A stretch of DNA of 64,000 nt from Tamarix chinensis (Eukaryota; Streptophyta; Magnoliopsida; Caryophyllales; Tamaricaceae), in NCBI GenBank assembly GCA_030549775.1, contig CM060174.1:99588132-99652131 (forward strand), read 5' to 3'. Positions within the stretch are counted from its first letter, which is position 1, and every line of letters starts with the position of its first letter. The notes beneath the pieces are model-generated. The model did no database searches, had not been told where the DNA came from, and saw nothing but the letters and a program-made list of their open reading frames with translations. A program made the position numbers and the translations under genes. Below are positions 32,941 to 44,965 of the stretch, one piece after another.

Positions 32941-34600
32941 ATATAATAACGAATGAGGAATTTATATAAACACCAAACTAACGCTTAAGGATAACATAAA
33001 TAAATGAAACAAACTACTAATTAATTCACGAATCTCACGTAGAAAAGATCCTTAAGGTTATCCTAAAACAAAACATAAATTAATAATATTATATTAACTG
33101 CGAAAAAGTCCTTATCTATCACTATTCTTTATTCAAGTCATATAGCCACAAATTTTACTCATTCATTTACCAAATTATAGACAACACTTAATCACTTCAT
33201 ATTAGCCATGATTAACCCAAAATCAGAGATTAAACTCAATATTTTGTACATAAAATAATAACCTTACTCTTATAGTGGTTTGTGCTCATTTTATGTCATT
33301 TTATCATAAAATATTAACTTATACTAATTAAAACTATATCGATTAATCTAATCAATAAATTTAACTCATTTTCTTATCGTAATAATCATTTTAAATCCCA
33401 AATTTCATAATTAAAGTTTAAAGGCCAAAAATACCTTTATTTGCATAAAATCACCTTAGAAATTCTAAATTTCATACCTAGTTCCATACAATTCCACCGA
33501 AGCCCAAATCTACACCAAACCTTATATACCTAAATATATGCATAACAACATGATCAAATTAAAATAAATCTATCAAAGCTCACATACAATAATAAAGGAT
33601 GAGAATACACCCTAGGATAGCTTAGTCATTTTTCCACAAAATGCATGATATTCAAGGATACGGTTTAGCATATTAATGTATACACAACACCATGCTTAGC
33701 TCATATTTAAAACCAACACATATCATTCCACACATGATTTTCTAGACAATTTTTTCCATCCAAATTTCAATATACATATGGTAATGTTCACATAAAATTA
33801 TACATAATTCATGGTTAGAATATGGTTATCATCTTATGCTTATTTTTAACATAAAGTAATCATGCATTCCTGACATTTAAATTATCACAAAAAGTGTGCA
33901 TAACCTATGTCTATAAAATTAATCACATTGTGGAGCCAATTAAATCTTCAAGCAAGATACTCTATAAGCCGACCAACTCTTCACTAAAGGAAAATTAAGA
34001 TTATAGCTCCTCTTTCACTAAACTTTAACACTAAAATACTTAATATAAATGTTAAAGAGCTAAACTAAAGTGATTAGGGAGATTAAGGGATGCAAAATGA
34101 GAGGAGAGAATGAAGAAAGGAGCTTTGGCCAGTAGGTTGATAGCAACACTAATAACACAAAATGAAGAATGAAAAAGGAGAAATAAAGAGGAAAACTCAA
34201 GGGAACCAAAGGGGCCAATGGAAAACTAATGGAGGGTGGACAAGTAGGGAACTAAGGCACCCAAAATGAGAAGGAGGATGTCAAAGAGGATCAATAGTGG
34301 TAGCAACAAGAGCTGCTACATAATATAATGTGTCATAGCAGCCACATATTCTATTAGATGGGGAAGATAAGGCAGAAAAGAAAGGGGACGTGCCAACAAT
34401 TTGGGGGGATTAATAGGTGGAGAATAAAGTGGAATATGAAAAGAATAGATCACAACAAAAATACTTAGAGAAAAAGAGGAATCTTCCCAAACAGTAGCAC
34501 AAAGTAGCCAAGAAATTAGTTTAGCTACAATAATGACAACATGAAATAATGGTAGGAAGGAAAAGTTGGGGCTAGAAGAGGGGGTGAAAGTATTTAGGAT
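32940..34600 (-). repeat. Probable old LTR-derived sequence
   Basis: Ordered similarity to Z (about 15,980-17,200) is visible: 'AACTCAATATTTTGTACATAAAATA' here corresponds to 'AAGCTTCAATATTTTACACATAAAATA' there. A purine-rich stretch (34,060-34,580) follows, as in the minus-strand LTRs. No termini were found. Confidence 0.4.
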
Positions 34601-34807
34601 ACAAATATGATTTAGAATCTAGTTAGGGATTGGTTGGGTTCAAAAGAGACAGTTAGAAGTTTAGTTATAATTAATTTAATGAATCAAGTTGTAAAGAAGG
34701 CCGAAAATAGGTGTTTTCAAAGAAAAATAATATACAGACTTTAAAACCTACAAATATTTGTGGGAATGTGATAAATAATTTTAATAAGCAATATATATAT
34801 ATATATA

Positions 34808-35015
34808 GATTTAGGTTCTTGTACAAACCATTACTTAAAATACAAATGTAGGAACCTTTAATTACCATTAGATCTAGAAGATTGAAGGGTCAAGATTAAA
34901 ATAAATTCAAGTTAGTTATTTACTAAATCTTGACCATTGATCAAATACTAATCTAATGGTTATGATTGGTTCCTACAAATGTATTTTAAAAATAGTGTGT
35001 ATGGGACATTCACCC
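34808..35015. mobile_element. Foldback MITE flanked by TA repeats
   Basis: Left 'AAAATACAAATGTAGGAACC' and right 'GGTTCCTACAAATGTATTTT' are inverted. A second inverted pair is 'TAACCATTAGAT' with 'AGGGTCAAGATT' / 'AATCTTGACC'. The arms are about 85-95 bp and the element about 208 bp. (TA)n on both sides hides any TA target duplication. Confidence 0.65.
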
Positions 35016-35041
35016 TATATATATATATATATATATATATA
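35015..35041. repeat. (TA)n microsatellite
   Basis: There are about 13 TA units at the right edge of the MITE. A shorter run (34,790-34,806) lies at the left edge. Confidence 0.9.
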
Positions 35042-35408
35042 AAGTATTAGAGTTGATTCAAAGCTTGAGAGATGTGAAACTAGCAAAAACAACAAAATCA
35101 AATATTTTGTGGAAATATATTTTTCTACAAATTTACAAAATGAATAATGAAGAGTTTAACTTACCACAAATAAGTGAAAAATTATTTTATAAAACCAATA
35201 TATATATATATAGTCTCATAATTAGTTTGAAGCTAGAAGGGATTTATATGGATAAATTTGCCTGATAACATAAATGAATAACTTTACAATTTAATGATTC
35301 GGAAGGAACAAGTAAACATAAATGAAATGATTTAAGTTAGTAAGCTTAGAAAATATTAATATTGATTTACAAATTTTGTATGAGTTAAAACTATGTGAAA
35401 TTAATTCA

Positions 35409-35546
35409 GGTCTTATTTGGAACTGCTTACCAAAAGTTATTATACAAGATAACTACTTATTTTAAAAAAAAAATTAGCCTGAAAATTTCTAAAACAAGTA
35501 GTTATTTTATATAATTACTTTTAGTAAGTATATTCAAATAAGACAT
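35409..35546. mobile_element. Small foldback MITE
   Basis: GGTCTTATTTGGAACTGCTT at the left and 'CAAATAAGACAT' at the right are inverted. Further pairing is AAGATAACTACTTATTTTA with AAACAAGTAGTTATTTTAT. It is about 138 bp. GGNCTTRTTTGG ends occur on PIF/Harbinger- and hAT-related MITEs. The target duplication is unclear. Confidence 0.6.
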
Positions 35547-35724
35547 AAATTAAAAGAATCGTAGAAAAGACGGTGTTCCGCGTATGAATAAAATAAAATA
35601 TAAAATGCTAGGATTTAATATGAATAATTTGAATATCCATATTAAAAATTTTAGAAACGGATTATAGTATTAATTATATTGTAGTTAGGGTAAGGAAAAA
35701 ATGGAATGTTTGCAAGCCCCCCCA

Positions 35725-36195
35725 AGTGGTTTGACGAAGCGTGTCTGATGATGAACGCGGAGCAGGCTGCTCGGGTGTTACTCCTTTGCATGGGCGATTT
35801 GGTGGGGAAGAATGGATGAGGTCTTTAATGGTGCGTGTCGTTCAGGAGGAGATCTCGTGGAATATGTTGAGAAGATGATGCACGCCTTGCAGGATAGAGA
35901 ACGCAAGTTGTAACCCAACGATACTACAAGGCTTTGGGAGAGACCACCAACAGGGGTCATTAAAGCCAATATTGATGTTGGATATCAAGGACAAATAGGG
36001 AGGCTTGTCGGCTTAATTTGTCTGCAGAAATGACAAGGGAGCGGCATTGCATGCGGGACGCAATGACGATAGATGATTATGGGCGATTTCCCCCCTATTG
36101 ATGCTTACGAGGGAGTGGCTATGTTGCACGCACTCCAAACAACGAGTATGCTGTTGCTAGGCCGGAGAAAAAAAGTTATCTTTGATTGATCCTCT
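35725..36195 (+). pseudogene. Broken RNase H-like domain (LINE- or RVT-type)
   Basis: One frame from 35,791 reads WAIWWGRMDEVFNGACRSGG, as in the linker before plant RNase H domains. Another frame from about 35,935 reads W-ERPPTGVIKANIDVGY, containing the catalytic Asp of the first strand. Further on is DAYEGVAMLHALQ, matching the AE..A...AL helix with Asp in place of Glu, then KVIFD with the next Asp. In-frame stops and at least one frameshift interrupt it. This family (RVT_3-type RNase H) ends many plant LINE ORF2 proteins and also occurs in host copies. No upstream reverse transcriptase is seen nearby. Confidence 0.7.
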
Positions 36196-36361
36196 GGACC
36201 GGGATAACCGGGGAAAAAAAAATTAACTCGTATTTTATATATTTAATATAGTATAATTAAAATTAAAAAAATTAAATGAATATTTATTTTAAAATTTAAT
36301 TTGATTTAAAATAAATATTTTATAAAATTTATTATTTTTATTATTAAACTAGTTACATTTC

Positions 36362-36378
36362 CCCGTGCATTGCACGGG
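36362..36378 (-). other. Helitron 3' hairpin, unit 1
   Basis: CCCGTGCA and TGCACGGG form an 8-bp stem around one base. CTAG follows on the minus strand at 36349-36352. Confidence 0.8.
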
Positions 36379-36920
36379 TGGTGTATTAATTATTTATATA
36401 TTATTATATAAGAGATGAATAGTTTAATAATTTAATTAATATATAGGAGATGAATAGTTAGCTATATATGTTCAAGTAATTAATTAATAAAATAATTAAT
36501 TAATACTTGATTAATATGTATTGTTCGACATATGTACAGTAGATGAATAATTATATGCATTTGTTGTATATAGAATCAGTGGCGGAGCCAGAGTTTTGGA
36601 TCCATGGTGTCCCTAGTATATTTATTCAGTAAATAATATACTAAAATAGATATTGAAATAAAATAATATTTGTAGGTGCTTAAATAAATTCGTCAAAATT
36701 TTCGAAAGTTGATAACACAACTTGATTAAGAGATTTAGATTCATCGTGGCTATTTTTAGGCCAGTTTGAAAAGTATCGTTGCATCCTAAATTAAGACATT
36801 AAACAATTTAATGAATTAACTAAGGAATTTACTAAAACTTAATTGATAATATAATTTTAGAACAAACTAATTCAAAAACTAACTAATAAATTAAACACTT
36901 CAATCTATAAATCTAAAAAA

Positions 36921-37620
36921 TTTGATTTCTACAAACTAATTTTGATTTCTACCTAATTAATAAGTCAATTTCTATTTACTACATTAATAAGATAAATTAG
37001 AATTTCTATAAACTAAAAAAATTGATTTCTACAAACTAATTTTGATTTCTACCTAATTAATAAACCAATTTCTATTTACTACATTAATAAGATAAATTAA
37101 ATTTCTATAAACTAAAAAATTTGATTTCTACAAACTAATTTTGATTTCTACCTAATTAATAAACCAATTTCTATTTTCTACATTAATAATATAAATTAGA
37201 ATTTCTATAATCTAAAAATTTTGATTTCTACAAATTAATTTTGATTTCTACCTAATTAATAAGCCAATTTCTATTTTCTACATTAATAAGATAAATTAGA
37301 ATTTCTATAAACTAAAAAATTTAATTTCTACAAACTAATTTTGATTTCTACCTAATTAATAAACCAATTTCTATTTTCTACATTAATAATATAAATTAGA
37401 ATTTCTATAATCTAAAAAATTTGATTTCTACAAATTAATTTTGATTTCTACCTAATTAATAAGCCAATTTCTATTTTCTACATTAATAAGATAAATTAGA
37501 ATTTCTATAAACTAAAAAATTTAATTTCTACAAACTAATTTTGATTTCTATCTAATTAATAAACCAATTTATATTTTCTACATTAATAAGATAAATTAGA
37601 ATTTCTATATACTAAAAAAT
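36921..37620. repeat. 100-bp tandem repeat in the hAT element, 7 copies
   Basis: 'TTGATTTCTACAAACTAATT' or close variants begin at about 36921, 37021, 37121, 37221, 37321, 37421 and 37521. Copies at 37221 and 37421 share variants ('CAAATTAATT', 'AAGCC'), and those at 37321 and 37521 share others. This points to a 200-bp duplication step. Confidence 0.9.
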
Positions 37621-38279
37621 ACAATCAATTAATACAACAAATATAATCAATTAATACTGTATTCTAATTTCACAAAATTATAAATTTATGATAAATAATT
37701 TAACAAATTAAAAATTAACTTAAATTTTACATAATTACAATTTACATAAATAATTGATGATAAATAATTTAACAAAATAAAATTTTACCTTAATGTCGAC
37801 TGTGGTGGCACATTGGTGCCTGGTGGGCAGGGGCGCAGCCGCGCAGGGCCGGCTATGGAGTGTGCAGTGTGGAGTGTGGATTGGCTTGATTGAAGAAGGC
37901 AAGGCAACTAGGCACAACAGTCTACAGACACAGACGACAGTGGCTCCGGCGGCGGCAGTCAAGATGGCAGATAGAGGCGGAAGGCAGCGGCAGCGCCAGG
38001 AGTAGTGGTGGTGGCCAGTGGCGGAGCAACTACTCTGCACTCAGCAGCTGCACGGCGACGGCCCGCACCGCACCACACAAAGGAAGCCGCTGGAAGAAGA
38101 AGAAATGGCGACGGCAGAGACGGCGAGCTCCAGTATTGTCCAAGCCGGCGGTGTGTGTCTTCACTGGAGTGGTCTGGTCTCGAGAGAATGGGAGGGCCGA
38201 ATGGTGAAGCCAGTAGCGCAGCAACGGTCGAAGACTCGAAGAGAAGGCTAGGAAGGGTAAGGGTTTGGGGGGGGGGAAA

Positions 38280-38303
38280 CATCAAAACGACGTCGTTTTG
38301 ATG
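38280..38303. repeat. Perfect 24-bp palindrome
   Basis: The sequence is symmetric about the centre of ACGACGTCGT, with AAAA / TTTT and CATC / GATG on the outside. It sits between the GC-rich block and the AT-rich right end of the hAT element. Confidence 0.9.
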
Positions 38304-39144
38304 GTGTGACAAAAATTCAAAACAAAAGGACCACGGGGCTTGAACCTGTGACGTCTGGGAAACAATACACGGGACCCCAACTTACCTTACCGCTCGTCCA
38401 TTTTAATCGTTTGCTATGGTGTTCTACAAGTATTATATATATATAATATCTAAAAATCAAGCAAAACTTTTATATTCCAGCCAGGGCTCCGTGGTGTCCC
38501 AGGACACCATGCGGAAGCTCTGGCTCCGCCACTGTATAGAATATGAATAGTTGTACTGTATTAATGACAGAAGATGAATAATTATATGAATTTGCTGTTC
38601 GTATGAGATAAATAGTTGCATTCATATGTTCATTAGTTTGACAATTCAATTAATATGCAGAAGATGAATAGTTTGCTACATATGTTCAAGTAATTAATTA
38701 AGAAAATACTTGATTAATATGTGTTGTTCGACATATGTGCAACAGATAAATAGTTACATTTATATATTCAGTAGTTTTACAACTCAATTAATACGCAGAA
38801 GATGAATAGTTGGCTGTATATTTTTAGATAATTAATTAAGAAAATTCTTGATTAATATGTGTTGTTCGACATATGTGTAATAATGAATATCTCAATTAAT
38901 ACGCAGGAGATGAGTATCATTTTGTTGTTATGCAACGTAGGAGATGAATAGTTTGACGAATCAATTAATACGCAGGATTATTTCATCATTTATTTGACCT
39001 TATTAATTAGTAATAATATATGGCAGTGATAATATATGATTAGTAATAATAGGTATAGCTTAGGCGGAAAAATTTGTCTGTATATTATCTGCCAAACAAC
39101 TCTATTTTTATATAATAACTAATGTTGTCGTTCTGTTCTTAATT

Positions 39145-39385
39145 TTTTTAATAATAATTATATTATTAATCATGATAATATTCATAATAGTAATAATCAA
39201 TTATATTAATATTCATTATTATCATAATAATAATTATCATTATTATATTATAAATTATGATAATAGTAATTATCAAAATTATATGAATAGTTATATTAGT
39301 ATTAATTATATTAATAGTCATATTATTAATAATAAATAATAAAATTATTGTTATTATTATTATTATTACTATTATCATATTTGAT
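39145..39385. repeat. AT-rich palindromic module, copy 1
   Basis: Runs of ATAAT, ATTAT and ATCATGATAAT give many overlapping inverted repeats. Three more copies lie at 40,905-41,175, 42,705-42,980 and 43,650-43,910. The last three end in a (CAT/ATC)n tract. Open frames through them on both strands are isoleucine- and asparagine-rich and meaningless. Confidence 0.75.
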
Positions 39386-40165
39386 TGAACTTAAAAAAAA
39401 GAAAAAAATACTTTATTAAAATTAGTTATATGTATTTGCTAGTTGCATTGTATTAATGGCAACAAATGCATATGTGTTGGTTGACTGGTTTATGCACTTT
39501 ATTTGGTATATTAATTATTTATCAATTATTTATATATTAATATATAGGATATGAATAGTTTGATAATTTAATTAATACACAGGAAATTAATAGTTGACTG
39601 CATATGTTCAGGTAATTAATTAAAAAAAATATTTGATTAATAATTTATTAAAATTAGTTGTTCGACATATGTACAGTAAATGAATAGTTATATACATTTG
39701 CTCCACATAGGAGATAAATAGTCATATTGTATTAATGAATATATACATGTGAAGCAAATGAATATGCATTTTGGTATATTAATTATTTATATATTAATAT
39801 ACAAGAGATGAATAGTCCGACAATTTAATTAATACGCAGGAAATGAATAGTTTTTTTGCATATGTTCGGATAATTAATTAAGAAAATATTTGATTAGAAA
39901 ATATATAGTTAATACTTTATTAAAATTAATTGTTGATATATGTACAATAAATGAATAGTTATATACATTTAATGCACATAGGAGATGAATAGTCGCATTA
40001 TATTAATAAATAGTTATATTAATTATTCCATCTTATTAATTAGCAATAACAATAATTAACACTAATATATGGCAGCAATAATTTATAATTAGTAATAATG
40101 AATATAGTTTAGGTGGAAAAATTTGTCTGTATATTGTCTGCTAGACAACTCCGTTTTTATATATA

Positions 40166-40195
40166 CTAATTACATTTCCCCGTGCAATGCACGGG
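40166..40195 (-). other. Helitron unit junction and 3' hairpin, unit 2
   Basis: The hairpin is CCCGTGCAATGCACGGG (40179-40195), with CTAA at 40166-40169. The 5' start of the neighbouring unit (TATATAAAAACGGAGTTG on the minus strand) follows without spacer. Confidence 0.75.
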
Positions 40196-41930
40196 TAATG
40201 TATTAATTATTTATATATAATTATATAAGAGATAAATAGTTTAACAATTTAATTAATATGTAGGAGATGAATAGTTGGTTGTATATGTTCAAGTAATTAA
40301 TTAATAAAATACTTAATTAATACTTTTTTAATATGTATTGTTCGACATATGTGCAACAGATAAATAGTTATATACATTTAGTGCATGTAGGATATGAATA
40401 GTTGTGTTGTATTAATGACAAAAGATGAATAGTTGGCTGCATATGTTTAAGTAATTAATTAAGAAAATACTTGATTAATATGTGTTATTCGACATATGTG
40501 TAGCAGATAAATAGTTACATTCATATATTCAGTAGTTTTACAACTCAATTAATACGCAGGAGATGAATAGTTTGCTGCATATTTTTAGATAATTAATTAA
40601 GAAAATTCTTGATTAATATGTGTTGTTCGACATATGTGCAATAGATGAATATCTCAATTAATATGCAGGAGATGAATATCATTTTGTTGTTATGTAGCGT
40701 AAGAGATGAATAGTTTGACAAATTAATACGTAGGAGTATTTCATCATTTATTTGACCTTATTAGTTAGTAATAATATATGACAGTGATAATATATGATTA
40801 GTAATAATAGGTATAGTTTAGGCAGAAAAATTTGTCTGTATATTGTCTGCCAAACAACTCTATTTTTTTATAATAACAAATGTTGTTGTTCTGTTATTAG
40901 TTTTTTAACAATAATTATATTATTAATCATGATAATATTCTTAATAGTAATAATCAATTATATTAATATTCATTATTATCATAATAATAATTATCATTAT
41001 TATATTATAAATTATGATAATAGAAATTATCAAAATTATATGAATAATTATATTAGTATTAGTTATATTAATAGTTATAATTATTATAATTATATTAATA
41101 ATAATAGTCATGTTAATAATAATAAATAATAAAATTATTATTATAAACAATCATCATCATCATCATCATCATCATATTTGATTGATGCTGATCTAACCTT
41201 AAAAAAATAACAATAATACTTCATTAAAATTAGTTATATGTATTTGCTAGTAGTATTGTATTAATGGCAGTAGATGCATATGTATTGGTCGACTGGTTTA
41301 TGCACTTTATTTGGTGTATTAATTATTTATCAATTATTTATATATTAATATGTAGGATATGAATAGTTTGACAATTCAATTAATACACAAGGAATTAATA
41401 GTTGACCGCATATGATCAGGTAATTAATTAAAAAAATATTTGATTAGAAAATATTTGATTAATACTTTATTAAAATTAGTTGTTCGACATATGTACAATA
41501 AATGAATAGTTATATTCATTTGCTGCACATAGGAGATAAATAGTCATTGTATTAATATATATATGCATGTGAAGCAAATGAATATGCACTTTGGTGTATT
41601 AATTATTTATATATTAATATACAAGAGATGAATAGTCTGACAATTCAATTAATACGCAGGAAATGAATAGTTTTATACATATGTTCGGATAATTAATTAA
41701 GAAAATATTTGATTAGAAAATATATAGTTAATACTTTGTTAAAATTACTTGTTTGACATATGTGTAGTAAATGAATAGTTATACACATTTAATGCACATA
41801 GGAGATGAATAGTTATATTAATTATTACATCTTATTAATTAGTAATAACAATAATTAGCAATAACTGATATAGTTTAGGCGGGAAATTTGTCTGTATATT
41901 GTCTGCTAGACAACTCAGTTTTTATATATA

Positions 41931-41960
41931 CTAGTTACATTTTCCCATGCAATGCACGGG
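41931..41960 (-). other. Helitron unit junction and 3' hairpin, unit 3
   Basis: The hairpin (41944-41960) has one mismatch, and CTAG lies at 41931-41934. TATATAAAAACTGAGTTG of the next unit follows on the minus strand. Confidence 0.75.
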
Positions 41961-44404
41961 TGGTGTATTAGTTATTTATATATTATTATATAAGAGATGA
42001 ATAGTTTAACAATTTAATTAATATGCAGGAGATGAATACTTTGCTGTATATTTTAAAGTAATTAATTAATAAAATACTTAATTAATACTTGATTAATATG
42101 TATTGTTCAACATATGTGCATAGATGAATAGTTATATGCATTTGTTGTATGTAGGATATGAATAGTTATGCTGTATTAATGACAGAAGATGAATAGTTAT
42201 TTGAATTTGTTGTTCGCATGAGATGAATAGTTGTCTGCATATGTTCAAGTAATTAATTAAGAAAATTCTTGATTAATATGTGTTGTTCAACCTATGTATA
42301 GCAGATGAATAGTTACATTCATGTATTTAGTAGTTTTACAACTCAATTAATACGCAGGAGACGAATAGTTGGCTACATATTTTTAGATAATTAATTAAGA
42401 AAATTCTTGATTAATATGTGTTGTTCGACATATGTACAATAGATGAATAAGTCAATTATTACGCAGGAGATGAATATCATTTTGTTGTTATGCAACGTAG
42501 GAGATGAATAGTTTGACAAATCAATTAATACGCAGGAGTATTTCATCATTTATTTGACCTTATTAATTAGTAATAATATATGATAGTGATAATATATGAT
42601 TAGTAATAATAGGTATAGTTTAGGCGGAAAATTTTGTCTATATATTGTCTGCCAAACAACTCTATTTTTATATAGTAACCAATGTTTTTGTTCTGTTATC
42701 AGTTTTTTTAATAATAATTATATTATTAATCATGATAATATTCATAATAGTAACAATCAATTATATTAATATTCATTATTATCATCATAATAATCATCAT
42801 TTTTATTTTATAAATTATGATAATAGTAATTATCAAAATTATATAAATAATTATATTAGCATAAATTATATCAATAGTCATAATTATTATAGTTATATTA
42901 ATAATAATAGTCATATTATTAATAATAAATATTAAAATTATTATTATAAACAATTATCATCATCATCATCATCATATTTGATTGATGTTGATCTAAGCTT
43001 TAAAAAAAGGAAAAAAATAATACTTCATTAAAATTAATTATATGTATTTGCTAGTTGCATTGTATTAATGGCAGGAGATGCATATGTGTTGGTCGACTGG
43101 TTTATGCACTTTATTTGGTGTATTAATTATTTATCAATTATTTATATATTAATATGTAGGATATGAATAGTTTGTTGCATATGTTCAAGTAATTAATTAA
43201 GAAAATACTTGATTAATATGCGTTGTTCAACATATGTGCAGCAGATGAATAGTTACATTCATATATTCACTAGTTTTACAACTCAATTAATGAACAAGAG
43301 ATGAATAGTTGGCTGCATATTTTTAGATAATTAATTAAGAAAATTCTTGATTAATATGTGTTGTTCGACATATGTGCAATAGATGAATATCTCAATTAAT
43401 ACACAGGAGATGAATATCATTTTATTGTTATGCAGTGTAGGAGATGAATAGTTTGACAAATCCATTAATACGTAGGAATATTTCATCATTTATTTGACCT
43501 TATTAATTAGTAATAATATATGACAATGATAATATATGATTAGTAATAATAGGTATAGTTTAGGCGGAAAATTTTTATCTATATATTATTTGCCAAACAA
43601 CTCTGTTTTTATATAATAACCAATATTGTCGTTCTGTTATTAGGTTTTTTTAATAATAATTATATTATTAATCATGATAATATTAATAATAGTAATAATC
43701 AATTATATTAATATTCATTATTATCATAATAATAATTATCATTATTATATTATAAATTATGATAATAGTAATTATCAAAATTATATAAAAAATTATATTA
43801 GTATTAATTATATTAATATTTATAATTATCATAGGTATATTAATAATAATAGTCATATTATTAATAATAAATAATAAAATTATTATTATTATCATCATCA
43901 TATTTGATTGATGTTGATCTAACCTTAAAAAAAATAATACTTCATTAAAATTAGTTATATGTATTTGCTAGTTGCATTGTATTAATGGCAGTAGATGCAT
44001 ATGTGTTGGTCGATTGGTTTGTGCACTTTATTTGTTGTATTAATTATTCATCAATTCTTTCTATATTAATACATAGGATATGAATAGTTTGACAATTCAA
44101 TTAATACACAAGAAATTAATAGTTGAGTGCATATATTCAGGTAATTAATTAAAAAATTTTGATTAGAAAATATTTGATTAATACTTTATTAAAATTAGTT
44201 GTTCGACATATGTATAACAAATGAATAGTTATATGTATTTGCTGCACATAGGAGATAAATAGTCGCATTGTATTAATGGATATATGCATGTGAAGCAAAT
44301 GAATATTCACTTTGGTGTATTAATTATTTATATATTAATATGGAAGAGATGAATAGTCCGATAGTTTAATTAATACGTAGGAAATAAATAGTTTTCTGCA
44401 TATG

Positions 44405-44910
44405 TTCGGATAATTAATTAAGAAAATATTTGATTAGAAAATATATAGTTAATACTTTATTAAAATTAACTGTTTAACATATGTGCAGCAAATTAATAGT
44501 TATATACATTTAATGCACATAGGAGATGAATAGTCGCATTATATTAATAAATAGTTATATTAATTATTCCATCTTATTAATTAGCAATAATATACGGCAT
44601 CAGTAATTTATAATTAGTAATAATGCATATAATTTAGGCGGAAAATTTGTTTGTATATTCGGATAATTAATTAATAAAATATTTGATTAGAAAATATATA
44701 GTTAATACTTTATTAAAATTAATTGTTTGACATATGTGCAGCAAATGAATAGTTGTATACATTTAATGCATATAGGAGATGAATAGTCGCATTATATTAA
44801 TAAATAGTTATATTAATTATTCCATCTTATTAATTAACAATAACAATAATTAGCAATAATATATTGCAGTAGTAATTTATGATTAGTAATAATGGATATA
44901 GTTTAGGCGG
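44405..44910. repeat. 253-bp direct tandem duplication in Helitron unit 3
   Basis: The block starting 'TTCGGATAATTAATTAA' at 44405 recurs at 44658. Both copies include ATTTGATTAGAAAATATATA, 'TTAATGCA' and 'ATTATTCCATCTTATTAAT'. Confidence 0.8.
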
Positions 44911-44965
44911 AAAAATTTATTTGTATATTGTCGGTTAGACAACTCTATTTTTATATATATATAGA

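Larger units (their letters stand above)
34600..35690. repeat. Diverged dispersed repeat, copy 2
   Basis: This is the partner of 29220-29960, interrupted by the foldback elements at 34808 and 35409. Confidence 0.5.
36577..38534. mobile_element. Non-autonomous hAT element (Tip100-like)
   Basis: It has a 17-bp perfect terminal inverted repeat CAGTGGCGGAGCCAGAG and a perfect 8-bp target duplication TATAGAAT (36569-36576 and 38535-38542). Both fit hAT, and the terminus resembles the CAGGGGCGGAG end of Tip100. It is 1958 bp with no transposase. Inside are a 100-bp tandem repeat (36921-37620), a GC-rich stretch (37,790-38,260) that could be captured genic DNA, a 24-bp palindrome (38280-38303) and a subterminal TGGTGTCC / GGACACCA foldback (38492-38509). 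It inserted into the first Helitron unit. Confidence 0.9.
36349..44965 (-). mobile_element. Head-to-tail array of non-autonomous Helitrons
   Basis: Read on the minus strand, each unit starts near TATATAAAAACNGAGTTGTCT and ends with a CCCGTGCAATGCACGGG hairpin, about 10 bases and CTAG (CTAA-type in one). The 3' ends lie at 36349, about 40166 and 41931. The outer 5' end is near 44,965, where TCTATATAT precedes the family start. Host A and T flank the array as expected for A/T insertion. Units are about 3.8 kb (1.85 kb without the hAT), 1.77 kb and 3.0 kb. All are built of repeated 'GATGAATAGTT', 'TTCGACATATGT' and 'TAATTAATTAAGAAAAT' blocks plus an AT-rich palindromic module. There is no Rep/helicase coding sequence. 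Confidence 0.75.

Noticed and set aside
36921..37620. CRISPR-like regular repeats
   Set aside because: The 100-bp units are continuous with no unique spacers and lie in a plant hAT element.
37959..38312. 117-codon frame in the hAT element as a captured gene
   Set aside because: It competes with frames on the other strand, has Ala/Pro/Ser-rich composition and no domain. Gene capture remains possible but unsupported.
38320..38345. tRNA-like B box on the minus strand (AGGTTCAAGCCCC)
   Set aside because: There is no A box at proper distance and no tRNA or SINE fold. It lies within the hAT element.
39166..43901. Ile/Asn-rich frames in the Helitron array
   Set aside because: They lie in the AT palindromic modules on both strands and recur only because the module is repeated.
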